Of a DNA stretch of 32,984 nt, positions 25,234-32,984 are shown in pieces. A program made the position numbers and the translations under genes. Numbering within the stretch: position 1 is the stretch's first letter; every line of letters begins with the position of its first letter. The notes below the pieces were generated by a model. The model searched no databases, was not told the DNA's origin, and saw nothing but the letters and a program-made list of their open reading frames with translations. The DNA is taken from assembly GCA_017442315.1 (NCBI GenBank), contig JAFRZX010000108.1, forward strand, positions 1 through 32,984, given 5' to 3'. This stretch comes from Bacteroidales bacterium. Its GTDB lineage: Bacteria; Bacteroidota; Bacteroidia; Bacteroidales; UBA932.

Positions 25234-25896
25234 ATGGAAAAGATATACAATTATATAGAAAAACACTCAACGCATCCGTCCGAAGCTCTTCAATGGATTG
25301 TCAGACAGACACATATAAGAACCAATCATGCAAGGATGCTGTCAGGAAACATCCAAGGACAACTTATCAGAATGATTGTGCAGACAACAGGAGCTTCGAG
25401 AATTCTGGAGCTTGGAACTTTCACAGGATACTCTGCCGTATGTCTGGCATCAGGTCTACCGGAAAACGGACATCTCGACACTCTTGAACTTAATGATGAG
25501 CTGGAAGATCTGATAATGGAAGGATTAGAGCGTGCCGGAGTAAGCGGAAAGGTCACTCTTCATATTGGGGACTGCAGACAGACGCTTCAGAAGCTACGCA
25601 GCATGTCAGGCGATCCGGTCAAAGAAGAAATGCTATATGACATAGTATACATGGATGCCAACAAGAGAGAATATTGCGAGTACTATGACCTTGTTTTCGA
25701 CATGGTACGTCCTGGAGGTCTCATCCTGGCTGATAATGTACTCTGGGACGGAAAAGTATGTCAGGACCCCATGCCTCAAGACAAACAGACCCTTGGAATA
25801 GCACGCTTCAACGATATGGTTTCTTCAGACCCAAGAGTCGAATCGGTAATCCTGCCACTGCGCGACGGTCTCAACATCATACGCAAGAAACGGTAA
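25234..25896 (+). CDS. Class I SAM-dependent O-methyltransferase (COMT-like)
   Basis: A 220-residue cytoplasmic methyltransferase of the catechol/caffeoyl-CoA O-methyltransferase superfamily. The SAM-binding motif is ILELGTFTGYSA (57-68). The divalent-metal ligands are Asp141 (YMDANK), Asp167 and Asn168 (LADNVLW). The acidic loop TLELND (83-88) fits the SAM ribose site. Length matches the YrrM-type branch, some members of which methylate hydroxyuridine in tRNA; small catechols are another option, and the substrate cannot be decided here. It is the last gene of the 23080 operon. Its stop codon directly abuts the stop codon of convergent murA with no base between. Confidence 0.88.
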   Translation: MEKIYNYIEKHSTHPSEALQWIVRQTHIRTNHARMLSGNIQGQLIRMIVQTTGASRILELGTFTGYSAVCLASGLPENGHLDTLELNDELEDLIMEGLERAGVSGKVTLHIGDCRQTLQKLRSMSGDPVKEEMLYDIVYMDANKREYCEYYDLVFDMVRPGGLILADNVLWDGKVCQDPMPQDKQTLGIARFNDMVSSDPRVESVILPLRDGLNIIRKKR

Positions 25897-27210
25897 TCAT
25901 TGCCTTGTGATTCTCGCCCCAAGAGCATTCAGACGCACATCGATATCTTCATATCCACGGTCAATCTGATCTATATTGCTTATGATACTGGTACCCTTTG
26001 CAGACATGGCAGCAATAAGAAGAGCGATACCGGCACGTATATCCGGTGACGACATCCTGCCGGCGCGAAGCTGATATCTATGGTCATGTCCTACAACCAC
26101 AGCCCGATGAGGATCACACAATATGATCTGTGCCCCCATATCTATCAGATTGTCAACAAAGAACAGACGGCTTTCAAACATTTTCTGATGAATCAGCACA
26201 CTGCCCTTGCATTGGGTAGCCATCACAAGGATGACACTGAGCAGATCCGGTGAAAGACCAGGCCAAGGTGCATCTGCTATATTGAGTATTGAACCGTCAA
26301 GAAAAGAATCTATTACATAGCTTTCCTGCTCCGGAATGAATATGTCATCACCTTGACGTTCAATCTTGACTCCCAGTTTTCTGAAGACATCAGGAATCAT
26401 CCCAAGTTCGTCATATGAGACATCCTTTATGGTTATGGAACTGCTGTTCATGGCTGCCATTGCGATGAAGGAACCTATCTCAATCATATCAGGAAGGATA
26501 CGATGCTCAGTTCCTCCAAGCTTCCCGACACCGGTGATTCTCAAGAGATTTGAACCTAATCCTTCTATTCTGGCTCCCATGCTGGTCAGCATCCGGCAGA
26601 GCTGCTGCACATATGGTTCGCATGCAGCATTATATATTGTAGTCACGCCTTTTGATAACGTTGCAGCCATCACTATATTGGCTGTACCGGTGACAGAAGC
26701 CTCATCAAGGAGCATGTACTTTCCTTCCAAAGTCTTTCCTTGCGGAACATGCAGATAAAATGCCTTGCGGTCATGGTCATATTCCTGCTGAGCTCCAAGA
26801 TTCATGAAACCGAGGATATGCGTATCCACCCTGCGACGTCCTATCTGGTCTCCTCCGGGCTTAGGGAAATAAGCCTTGCCGAAACGGGCAAGAAGTGGAC
26901 CGACTACCATAACGGATCCACGCAGCTTAGCACATCTGGCAACAAAATCCGCACTTGAAACATAATCTTCATCAATATTGTCCGCCTTGAACGTATAGAC
27001 TCCCTTTTCACGTCTGGTGACCTTGACACCCATACCTTCAAGGAGTAGGATGAGATTCTTCACATCAAGAATCTCAGGGACATTGGAAATTGTCACCTCT
27101 TCATCTGTCAGCAGCACCGCACTGATGACTTCCAAGGCCTCGTTCTTGGCCCCCTGGGGATGTATCGTACCACTGAGCTTGTGGCCGCCTTCTATTATAA
27201 ACGAACTCAT
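25897..27210 (-). CDS. murA: UDP-N-acetylglucosamine 1-carboxyvinyltransferase
   Basis: A 437-residue cytoplasmic enzyme that transfers enolpyruvate from PEP to UDP-GlcNAc, the first committed step of peptidoglycan synthesis. The PEP/substrate motif GAKNEALE gives Lys22 and Asn23. The flexible catalytic loop reads KPGGDQIGRRRVDTH, so the position normally held by Cys115 (E. coli numbering) is Asp121. Other family blocks are present: LLDEASVTGTANIVMAA, LPDMIEVGSF-like LPDMIEIGSFIAMAAM, and ADAPWPGLSPDL. Length is normal. It follows murB by 23 bp in a metG-murB-murA arrangement. The Cys-to-Asp change is known to keep activity and remove the fosfomycin target. Confidence 0.96.
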   Translation of the reverse strand: MSSFIIEGGHKLSGTIHPQGAKNEALEVISAVLLTDEEVTISNVPEILDVKNLILLLEGMGVKVTRREKGVYTFKADNIDEDYVSSADFVARCAKLRGSVMVVGPLLARFGKAYFPKPGGDQIGRRRVDTHILGFMNLGAQQEYDHDRKAFYLHVPQGKTLEGKYMLLDEASVTGTANIVMAATLSKGVTTIYNAACEPYVQQLCRMLTSMGARIEGLGSNLLRITGVGKLGGTEHRILPDMIEIGSFIAMAAMNSSSITIKDVSYDELGMIPDVFRKLGVKIERQGDDIFIPEQESYVIDSFLDGSILNIADAPWPGLSPDLLSVILVMATQCKGSVLIHQKMFESRLFFVDNLIDMGAQIILCDPHRAVVVGHDHRYQLRAGRMSSPDIRAGIALLIAAMSAKGTSIISNIDQIDRGYEDIDVRLNALGARITRQ

Positions 27211-27233
27211 TGATGTTATTTGCTTGTTTCTAC

Positions 27234-28319
27234 TTATTGTGGTATATGTTCGACTTCAGGATGAAGCTCCACACCGAATCTATCCATGACCGATGCCACG
27301 ATACGTTTTTCCAGTCCTGTAATTTCTTCCGGATATGCGTTTCCTGTGTAATTCACTATCACCAGGGGCTGTTTTTCATAAACAGCAGCACCACCGCTTC
27401 TGCGTCCTTTCCACCCGCACTCTTCAATCATCCATGCAGCAGGTACCTTGACATATCCATCCGGAAGGTCATAATGAGGAACCTTGAAATCTGTACCATG
27501 CTCCGCTTTGGCAGCAGCTTCTATCCTCAGGAAATGTTCCCGGCTTATGACAGGATTCTTGAAGAAACTTCCTGCACTGCCCATATCAGAGGGATCCGGA
27601 AGTTTCTCTTTCCTGATCCTGATGATTACCTTTCTGATCATCTCCGGAGTCAGATGATCAAGAACTTTCTCCATATCCGTACCTCCTTCATAAGACGAGA
27701 GTACCGCTTCTTTGAGATGGCCATAATCCAACACTGGCTTAGGTTCCCTGCTGAGAGCAAAAACCACATGGGTCACAATATAGCGACCTTTGAATCCCGA
27801 TTTCTTGAATACAGAATCACGATAGCCATATCCACATTCTGCAACAGAAAAACTTACAAATTCCTCCTCTAACGTATCATAACAATATACAGTATGTATG
27901 ATATCCTTAACCTCTACTCCATAAGCACCGATATTCTGCACGGCAGATGCACCTACCTCTCCTGGAATATAGGACAGATTTTCCGTCCCCCACAGTCCTT
28001 CCTTAGCTGCCCAATCACAGAAGTCATCAAAAGCCACTCCTGCACCTACAGAAACCAGCACCTGAGCATCTGAAACATTGTCACACTTGTCCAGAATCTC
28101 CATGAATTCTATCTTTGAGTGCAAAACCGTCCCCTTGAAGTCTTCCGTAAAAAGCAGATTACTGCCGCCTCCGATGTGAAGAACAGGACGAGACAGTTCA
28201 CCGAACTCTATATCCACAAGATCAGCCACCGAATCATATTCCACGAAACATCTGGCCTTCACCTTCATACCGAAGGTGTTCATCTTTGTCAGATCCTTAT
28301 AGTACTCAGTATTTATCAT
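27234..28319 (-). CDS. murB: UDP-N-acetylenolpyruvoylglucosamine reductase
   Basis: A 361-residue FAD-dependent cytoplasmic reductase that converts the MurA product to UDP-MurNAc. The FAD-binding motif GGGSNLLF is at 50-57. IPGEVGASAVQNIGAYGVEV (118-137) is the central family block. YGYRDSVFK (164-172) marks the type I subfamily with its Tyr loop, and GSAGSFFKNP (247-256) carries the catalytic Ser251. The terminal HPEVEHI supplies the expected Glu. Length fits type I enzymes. It lies between metG (47 bp upstream) and murA (23 bp downstream), so the two consecutive steps of the pathway are encoded side by side. Confidence 0.96.
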   Translation of the reverse strand: MINTEYYKDLTKMNTFGMKVKARCFVEYDSVADLVDIEFGELSRPVLHIGGGSNLLFTEDFKGTVLHSKIEFMEILDKCDNVSDAQVLVSVGAGVAFDDFCDWAAKEGLWGTENLSYIPGEVGASAVQNIGAYGVEVKDIIHTVYCYDTLEEEFVSFSVAECGYGYRDSVFKKSGFKGRYIVTHVVFALSREPKPVLDYGHLKEAVLSSYEGGTDMEKVLDHLTPEMIRKVIIRIRKEKLPDPSDMGSAGSFFKNPVISREHFLRIEAAAKAEHGTDFKVPHYDLPDGYVKVPAAWMIEECGWKGRRSGGAAVYEKQPLVIVNYTGNAYPEEITGLEKRIVASVMDRFGVELHPEVEHIPQ

Positions 28320-28366
28320 ACAACCTTATCCATCGCTAACAGTGACGTCGCAGGAAAGTCCTGATA

Positions 28367-30532
28367 TTATCCGATTTCTGCTCCATTGTAAAGAGTCTCC
28401 GCAGGCGTAATGAACCTCATCCTGCCATCGTTCTGACGAGCCATCAGAATCATACCTTTAGACTCGATTCCACGAATCTTGCGAGGTGCGAGATTGGCAA
28501 GTATGCATATCTGCTTACCCACCATATCCTCTGGAGAATAGTGTTCGGCAATACCTGAAACTATTACTCTTTTGTCAATACCTGTATCGATTGTCAGTTT
28601 AAGAAGTTTGTCAGTCTTAGGCACACGCTCTGCCTCCAGGACAGTAGCGGTCCTGATGTCCATCTTCTGAAAGTCATCGAAAGTACATTCATCCTTCTGT
28701 GGAGTCACCACTGCAGCTTCAGCAGCCTTTGCCGCAGCCTCACGCTCCGCACGGATCGCTTCAAGACGTGCGATCTGTGCATCAACCACCTCGTCCTCGA
28801 TCTTCGAGAAGAGCAGTTCAGGCTGATTCAACCTGTGACCTGCAGGAAGAAGCGAAGCCTTGCCGAGGTCATCCCATGAGAGGGATATACCGTCAAAAGT
28901 CCTGCCTGTATGGAGGGCCGCACCTTCTGATGTCTTGTAGATATTCTCGCTTACGGCACCTTGCTCACCGGCACGGTGATCTGTTCCGGCTGCTATGCCG
29001 ACATTAAGGATGTCACGAAGCTTCTCTGATGAGAACGGGAGGAAAGGCTCGAATGCTACTGCAAGCGAAGCACAGATCTGAAGGGACACATTCAAGATAG
29101 ATGCTGTCCTGTCCATATCAGTCTTTGCGACTTTCCATGGCTCGGTGTCTGTAAGATACTTGTTTCCGAGACGGGCAATGTTCATAGCCTCCTTAAGCGC
29201 CTCACGGAATTTATAGCCGTCCAGATAACGTTCCATCTCCGCCTTGAGAGGCTGGATCTGAGCAAGAGTCTCCGCGTCAACAGCCTCTGGCTTCAGATCT
29301 GCCGGCACCTTTCCATCGAAATACTTATGGGTAAGCACCACCGCACGGTTTACGAAATTACCGAGAATGGCTACAAGCTCACTGTTATTGCGCGCCTGAA
29401 AGTCTTTCCATGAAAAGTCGTTATCCTTTGTCTCAGGAGCATTTGCCGTCAGCACATAGCGAAGGACATCCTCCTGACCAGGGAACTGCTCCAGATATTC
29501 ATGAAGCCATACCGCCCATCCCCTTGATGTAGATATCTTGTCTCCTTCTAAGTTAAGGAACTCATTTGCAGGCACATTATCCGGAAGGATATAACTTCCG
29601 TCTGCCTTCAGCATTGAAGGGAAGACTATGCAGTGGAACACGATATTGTCCTTGCCGATAAAGTGAACAAGCTTGGTATCCTCACTCTTCCACCATTTCT
29701 CCCATGACTGAGGAAGGAGTTCCTGTGTGTTTGATATATATCCTATAGGGGCATCGAACCACACATAGAGAACTTTTCCCTCCGAACCTTCTACCGGCAC
29801 AGGGACGCCCCAGCTGAGGTCGCGGCTCACCGCACGTGGCTGAAGACCGCCATCAATCCAGCTCTTGCACTGGCCATATACGTTGCTCCTCCACTCCTTG
29901 TGTCCGTCGAGGATCCATTCAGAAAGCCAGCCTTCATACCGGTCCAAAGGCAGATACCAGTGCTTGGTCTCCTTCTTCACGAGTTCACCACCGCTGAGAG
30001 CCGATTTAGGGTTGATCAGTTCATCCGGACTGAGAGTCGCCCCACACTTCTCACACTGGTCTCCATAAGCTCCGTCCGCACCGCAACGAGGACACGTACC
30101 GGTGATGTAACGGTCTGCCAGAAAAGTCTTCGTTTCTTCATCATAATACTGCTCACTTACCTTCTCAATAAACTTGCCCTCATCATAAAGTTTCCTGAAA
30201 AAATCAGAAGCATTCCTATGATGTACCTTCGATGATGTTCTCGAATATATGTCGAAATTGATTCCAAGACCAGTAAACGAATCCTTTATGATCTTATGAT
30301 ATCTGTCCACTATGTCCTGAGGAGTACAACCCTCCTTCTGGGCCTTTATGGTAATCGGCACACCATGCTCGTCCGATCCGCAGACATAAAGCACATCCTC
30401 TCCCCTCATTCTAAGATACCTGACATAAATATCTGCAGGGACATATACACCGGCCAGATGGCCTATATGAACCGGTCCGTTGGCATATGGCAGCGCACAT
30501 GTCACAAGTGTTCTGTTGAATTTCTTGCTCAT
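28367..30532 (-). CDS. metG: Methionyl-tRNA synthetase
   Basis: A 721-residue class I aminoacyl-tRNA synthetase charging tRNA-Met. The HIGH motif is at 22-25 ([11 protein letters not shown]). Zinc-binding pairs occur in [18 protein letters not shown]. The KMSKS equivalent is KISTS (in [14 protein letters not shown]). After the anticodon-binding helical domain, an Ala/Glu-rich linker (about 590-615) leads into a C-terminal tRNA-binding OB-fold domain ([20 protein letters not shown] to the end) that dimerises the long form. Length matches the two-domain version seen in Bacteroidetes. It is the first gene before murB and murA on the same strand, with a -7 box 37 bp upstream. Confidence 0.97.
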   Translation of the reverse strand: MSKKFNRTLVTCALPYANGPVHIGHLAGVYVPADIYVRYLRMRGEDVLYVCGSDEHGVPITIKAQKEGCTPQDIVDRYHKIIKDSFTGLGINFDIYSRTSSKVHHRNASDFFRKLYDEGKFIEKVSEQYYDEETKTFLADRYITGTCPRCGADGAYGDQCEKCGATLSPDELINPKSALSGGELVKKETKHWYLPLDRYEGWLSEWILDGHKEWRSNVYGQCKSWIDGGLQPRAVSRDLSWGVPVPVEGSEGKVLYVWFDAPIGYISNTQELLPQSWEKWWKSEDTKLVHFIGKDNIVFHCIVFPSMLKADGSYILPDNVPANEFLNLEGDKISTSRGWAVWLHEYLEQFPGQEDVLRYVLTANAPETKDNDFSWKDFQARNNSELVAILGNFVNRAVVLTHKYFDGKVPADLKPEAVDAETLAQIQPLKAEMERYLDGYKFREALKEAMNIARLGNKYLTDTEPWKVAKTDMDRTASILNVSLQICASLAVAFEPFLPFSSEKLRDILNVGIAAGTDHRAGEQGAVSENIYKTSEGAALHTGRTFDGISLSWDDLGKASLLPAGHRLNQPELLFSKIEDEVVDAQIARLEAIRAEREAAAKAAEAAVVTPQKDECTFDDFQKMDIRTATVLEAERVPKTDKLLKLTIDTGIDKRVIVSGIAEHYSPEDMVGKQICILANLAPRKIRGIESKGMILMARQNDGRMRFITPAETLYNGAEIG

Positions 30533-30569
30533 ATAATCATCATTTTTTCACTTTCAGATCAATAACCCG

Positions 30570-30577
30570 CAAATTTA
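30570..30577 (-). promoter_or_regulatory. -7 box of metG
   Basis: TAAATTTG on the minus strand, 37 bp before the metG ATG. No TTTG at 19-21 bp upstream. Confidence 0.5.
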
Positions 30578-30711
30578 CAAAAATACTGTAACACAACATC
30601 GAATTCCACCCTTATTTTAACATATTAATTCATTCTGAATTACAATCCTGTTTATCAGGGTCCAAAGTACATCTTCGTGTGTCTTTATATAAATATATAT
30701 ATTTAAACTTT

Positions 30712-32984
30712 ATGAAAACTTATCAACCGACATTATCTTTTGCAAAAGCATTTTTCATCATGCTTATTGCAGCCACGACAATCATCTCCTGTAAAAAAGA
30801 CGAGATTACAGAAGAGACTGTAACCTACGAAATCAAGGCTCCATCAAGCGAATTCTACACAGTAAGCGCACCAGACAAGGCTGAAGCCGGCAAGGTGATA
30901 GAGGTAACCGTTAATCCTGTGGAAAATGTATTTGTGGACGAACTGCTCTTCAACGGCACACAGGCAACTGAAGATTCCGAAAACACATTCAGTTTTGAAA
31001 TGCCAGCCGAAAGCGTCGAACTTCAGGTACTGACAAGCAGCACTGTGACTGTAGAGCCTAGCAGCTATTTCACAGGATATGCAGACAAGGATGTTGCAGC
31101 TGAAGGAGAAACAGTTACTGTTACATTTACCGTAAACAACATCAACGATCAGATCGGAGGAGCAAAAGTAAACGGAACTTTGGACTGCAAACTGACAAGT
31201 GCAGATCTTGGCGAATATATTTTCACCTTCAAGATGCCGGAAGGCCCTGCAAACGTTAAAGGACACCTTGAAGTAGAGTATCTTCTTATTGAACGTGTGT
31301 GGGATGACAATTGTACCATCAGCATGCTCGACTGCATCAATCACCAGGGTACGGAGCAGGAATTCTGCTCACAGATTCCGGGAGGACTTGTGCATTTTCT
31401 TTACAGATGGGACATAGGATATGATGTAGAATTGACTGTAACAGGAAACACCACTGGTACAGACTACACTGGCGAGGTATTCTGGTCTCTTGCCGCTGAC
31501 AACCATCTCTATCAGGATTGCTGGGCATTCTACATGCCGGATGAAGACGTTACCATCAAGGCAGAAAGCACTGAAAAGGCAATATATGCCGGTCAGGACT
31601 TCACCGGTGAATATAAAGCATATTGGATGGCTCCTGGGGAGAACAGGATCCTTACTTCAGAAAACCCTACAATGAAGCTGGATCTGAGAGAGAGTTCGGC
31701 ATATATCGTCACTTCTTCCGATGAAAACGGATTCGATTTTTCCGGACTCTACACCGTGACTGACGGAAACATTTCCTATGATCCGGAAAACACCAGAGGA
31801 GACCATGCGCTATCCGGGAAAGTGCTTGAAAACGGCTTTGCATTCATCATTGTCGACGACATTATAGAGAACAAGACAGACAACAGACGATACTACCTTG
31901 CAGGAAAGGACGACTTCAAGTTCACTTGTGCGACTGACACTGAATACGCAACACGCTTCCTTATTGAAGCAGACCGCAACGGAAACAAGACATACTGGTT
32001 TGTTGAGACCGAAACAAAATCAATAAAAGAAGCTACCGTCAATTTCAGCAGCGGAAACTCAATAAAGGAAAATTCATCAGCTATTGTCAGCGTTGACGGA
32101 GTTCCATATATTGAATATACATATGGTACAGACTCTGCACCTGCATTCAGATATTGCGGAAAAGAAGCTGGCTCATACACATCCACAGACGGAGGAAACC
32201 TGAAACTGGACGGATTCGGACATGCTGAATACAACGGTACTACCGGTATATATACCATCGATGCAGGAATCGTGACATTCACTGACGGAACGGCAGAAAT
32301 CCAGTTCAACATAAATACAGACAGCCATACATTCTCAGAAATAAAGCCAGCAGCTGATATTGTCCTTGATCCTGTATATTCCACCCAGACATCATGGATC
32401 TGCGTAGATGGAACTGTGTCCGAAACAGGACGTGTGAAAGTTGCATTTGACTCCGATTATTCCGGCAATGAAAAAGAGGGATATGCACTCATCAAGATTA
32501 CATATATGGACACTGGAAGAGAAAAGGAAATGATAGGTGCAAGCTGTCCATACTTCATTGACGAGACAAACCGCACCGTAACCATATCCAATGTTCTTCA
32601 GGGCACAGGAACAGGCTGGAGCACAACAAGAAAAGACATTGTCCTCAACATCTCGAATGACAACAAGACACTGACATTTGCTGATGCATATATATTCTCG
32701 ACATCAAGTCCGAACATCTATTGCTTCGGAGGGAGTTATACTCAGATTGTCAGCGAGACTCCTGACAGTGCAGAGCCCGAAGCAGGCTGGGATGGCCCGA
32801 AGACATATTCAGCAAGCGGTATGATTGCTTACGAAAATTTTAATCCATATATGACCGGAGGAGCAGTTTCCGTCTTTATGGACAAGGATGTTGACGGAAG
32901 TGCAAAGGTAGGTTATGCAACTGTGTATGCAACTATCAACGGCAACGCAATCATAAACGAATGTCAGCCATATGTCTATGACGA
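30712..32984 (+). CDS. Large surface lipoprotein with InlB-like repeats (3' end outside window)
   Basis: An open frame of at least 757 codons from ATG 30712-30714 to the right edge with no stop. The signal peptide ends in TTIISC with Cys27, followed by KKDEITEE, a typical lipoprotein start. The next ~260 residues hold three degenerate modules, each closing on a Phe/Tyr-x-Met-Pro strand: FSFEMP (93-98), FTFKMP (171-176) and FYMP (273-276). The first reads VIEVTVNPVENVFVDELLFNGT, the pattern of divergent InlB B-type repeats. The remainder is beta-rich, Gly/Thr/Asp-rich, with lipocalin-like stretches (YYLAGKDDFKF). It is probably displayed on the outer membrane and may bind a host or dietary ligand; this is inference. 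No TAnnTTTG box was found in the 110 bp upstream. Its product is otherwise unidentified. Confidence 0.85.
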   Translation, partial: MKTYQPTLSFAKAFFIMLIAATTIISCKKDEITEETVTYEIKAPSSEFYTVSAPDKAEAGKVIEVTVNPVENVFVDELLFNGTQATEDSENTFSFEMPAESVELQVLTSSTVTVEPSSYFTGYADKDVAAEGETVTVTFTVNNINDQIGGAKVNGTLDCKLTSADLGEYIFTFKMPEGPANVKGHLEVEYLLIERVWDDNCTISMLDCINHQGTEQEFCSQIPGGLVHFLYRWDIGYDVELTVTGNTTGTDYTGEVFWSLAADNHLYQDCWAFYMPDEDVTIKAESTEKAIYAGQDFTGEYKAYWMAPGENRILTSENPTMKLDLRESSAYIVTSSDENGFDFSGLYTVTDGNISYDPENTRGDHALSGKVLENGFAFIIVDDIIENKTDNRRYYLAGKDDFKFTCATDTEYATRFLIEADRNGNKTYWFVETETKSIKEATVNFSSGNSIKENSSAIVSVDGVPYIEYTYGTDSAPAFRYCGKEAGSYTSTDGGNLKLDGFGHAEYNGTTGIYTIDAGIVTFTDGTAEIQFNINTDSHTFSEIKPAADIVLDPVYSTQTSWICVDGTVSETGRVKVAFDSDYSGNEKEGYALIKITYMDTGREKEMIGASCPYFIDETNRTVTISNVLQGTGTGWSTTRKDIVLNISNDNKTLTFADAYIFSTSSPNIYCFGGSYTQIVSETPDSAEPEAGWDGPKTYSASGMIAYENFNPYMTGGAVSVFMDKDVDGSAKVGYATVYATINGNAIINECQPYVYD

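Noticed and set aside
30844-31344. Minus-strand open frames under 30844-32488
   Set aside because: They are antisense to the large lipoprotein frame that stays open for 757 codons with a proper signal peptide.

Overview
This window looks like a chromosomal segment of a member of the Bacteroidota, most likely order Bacteroidales. Three things point there. Nearly every transcription unit is preceded by the Bacteroidetes -7 box TAnnTTTG, in places with a -33 box 19 bp away, and Shine-Dalgarno sequences are largely absent. The protein families are characteristic (FISUMP lipoprotein, OstA-like LPS-assembly protein, paired SurA-type chaperones, MurA with Asp in place of the usual Cys). Base composition is moderate. 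I cannot assign a genus.

Layout, left to right. 1-~278 is the 5' end of a 23S rRNA gene on the minus strand, with its own promoter at 491-521 and no 16S rRNA or tRNA upstream. 603-2493 is a minus-strand lipoprotein region: a lipocalin-like lipoprotein broken by an early in-frame stop, a hairpin-rich spacer, and a FISUMP lipoprotein whose predicted promoter contains a run of nine G in its spacer. 2693-6820 (+) is a peptide/zinc operon: OPT transporter, ZIP transporter, peptidase T. 6874-13407 (-) runs guaB, a SurA-related lipoprotein, surA and an OstA/LptA-like protein. 13435-14436 (-) is a YhcC-type radical SAM protein, divergent from an NlpC/P60 hydrolase (14500, +) and a small conserved-looking protein (15607, +). 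galE (-) and dacB (+) are divergent around 17000-17170. radA (-) overlaps the 3' end of dacB. dnaX-lptB (-) is divergent from a + operon of a secreted unknown protein, an M16 peptidase and an O-methyltransferase. metG-murB-murA (-) follows. The window ends inside a large + strand lipoprotein (30712-32984, open at the edge).

The theme is envelope biogenesis. MurA and MurB make the peptidoglycan precursor; DacB and the NlpC/P60 enzyme trim the wall. The OstA-like protein and LptB serve LPS export. SurA and its lipoprotein partner probably chaperone outer-membrane proteins. GalE supplies UDP-galactose. Housekeeping information genes (23S rRNA, dnaX, radA, metG, guaB) are interleaved. No CRISPR array, transposase, integrase, tRNA or prophage gene was seen. 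I did not find a clear new multi-gene defence or mobile system. The most unusual signals are the apparently unlinked 23S gene, the G-tract promoter, the lipoprotein gene with a stop in its signal peptide, and the hairpin cluster between the two left-hand lipoprotein genes.
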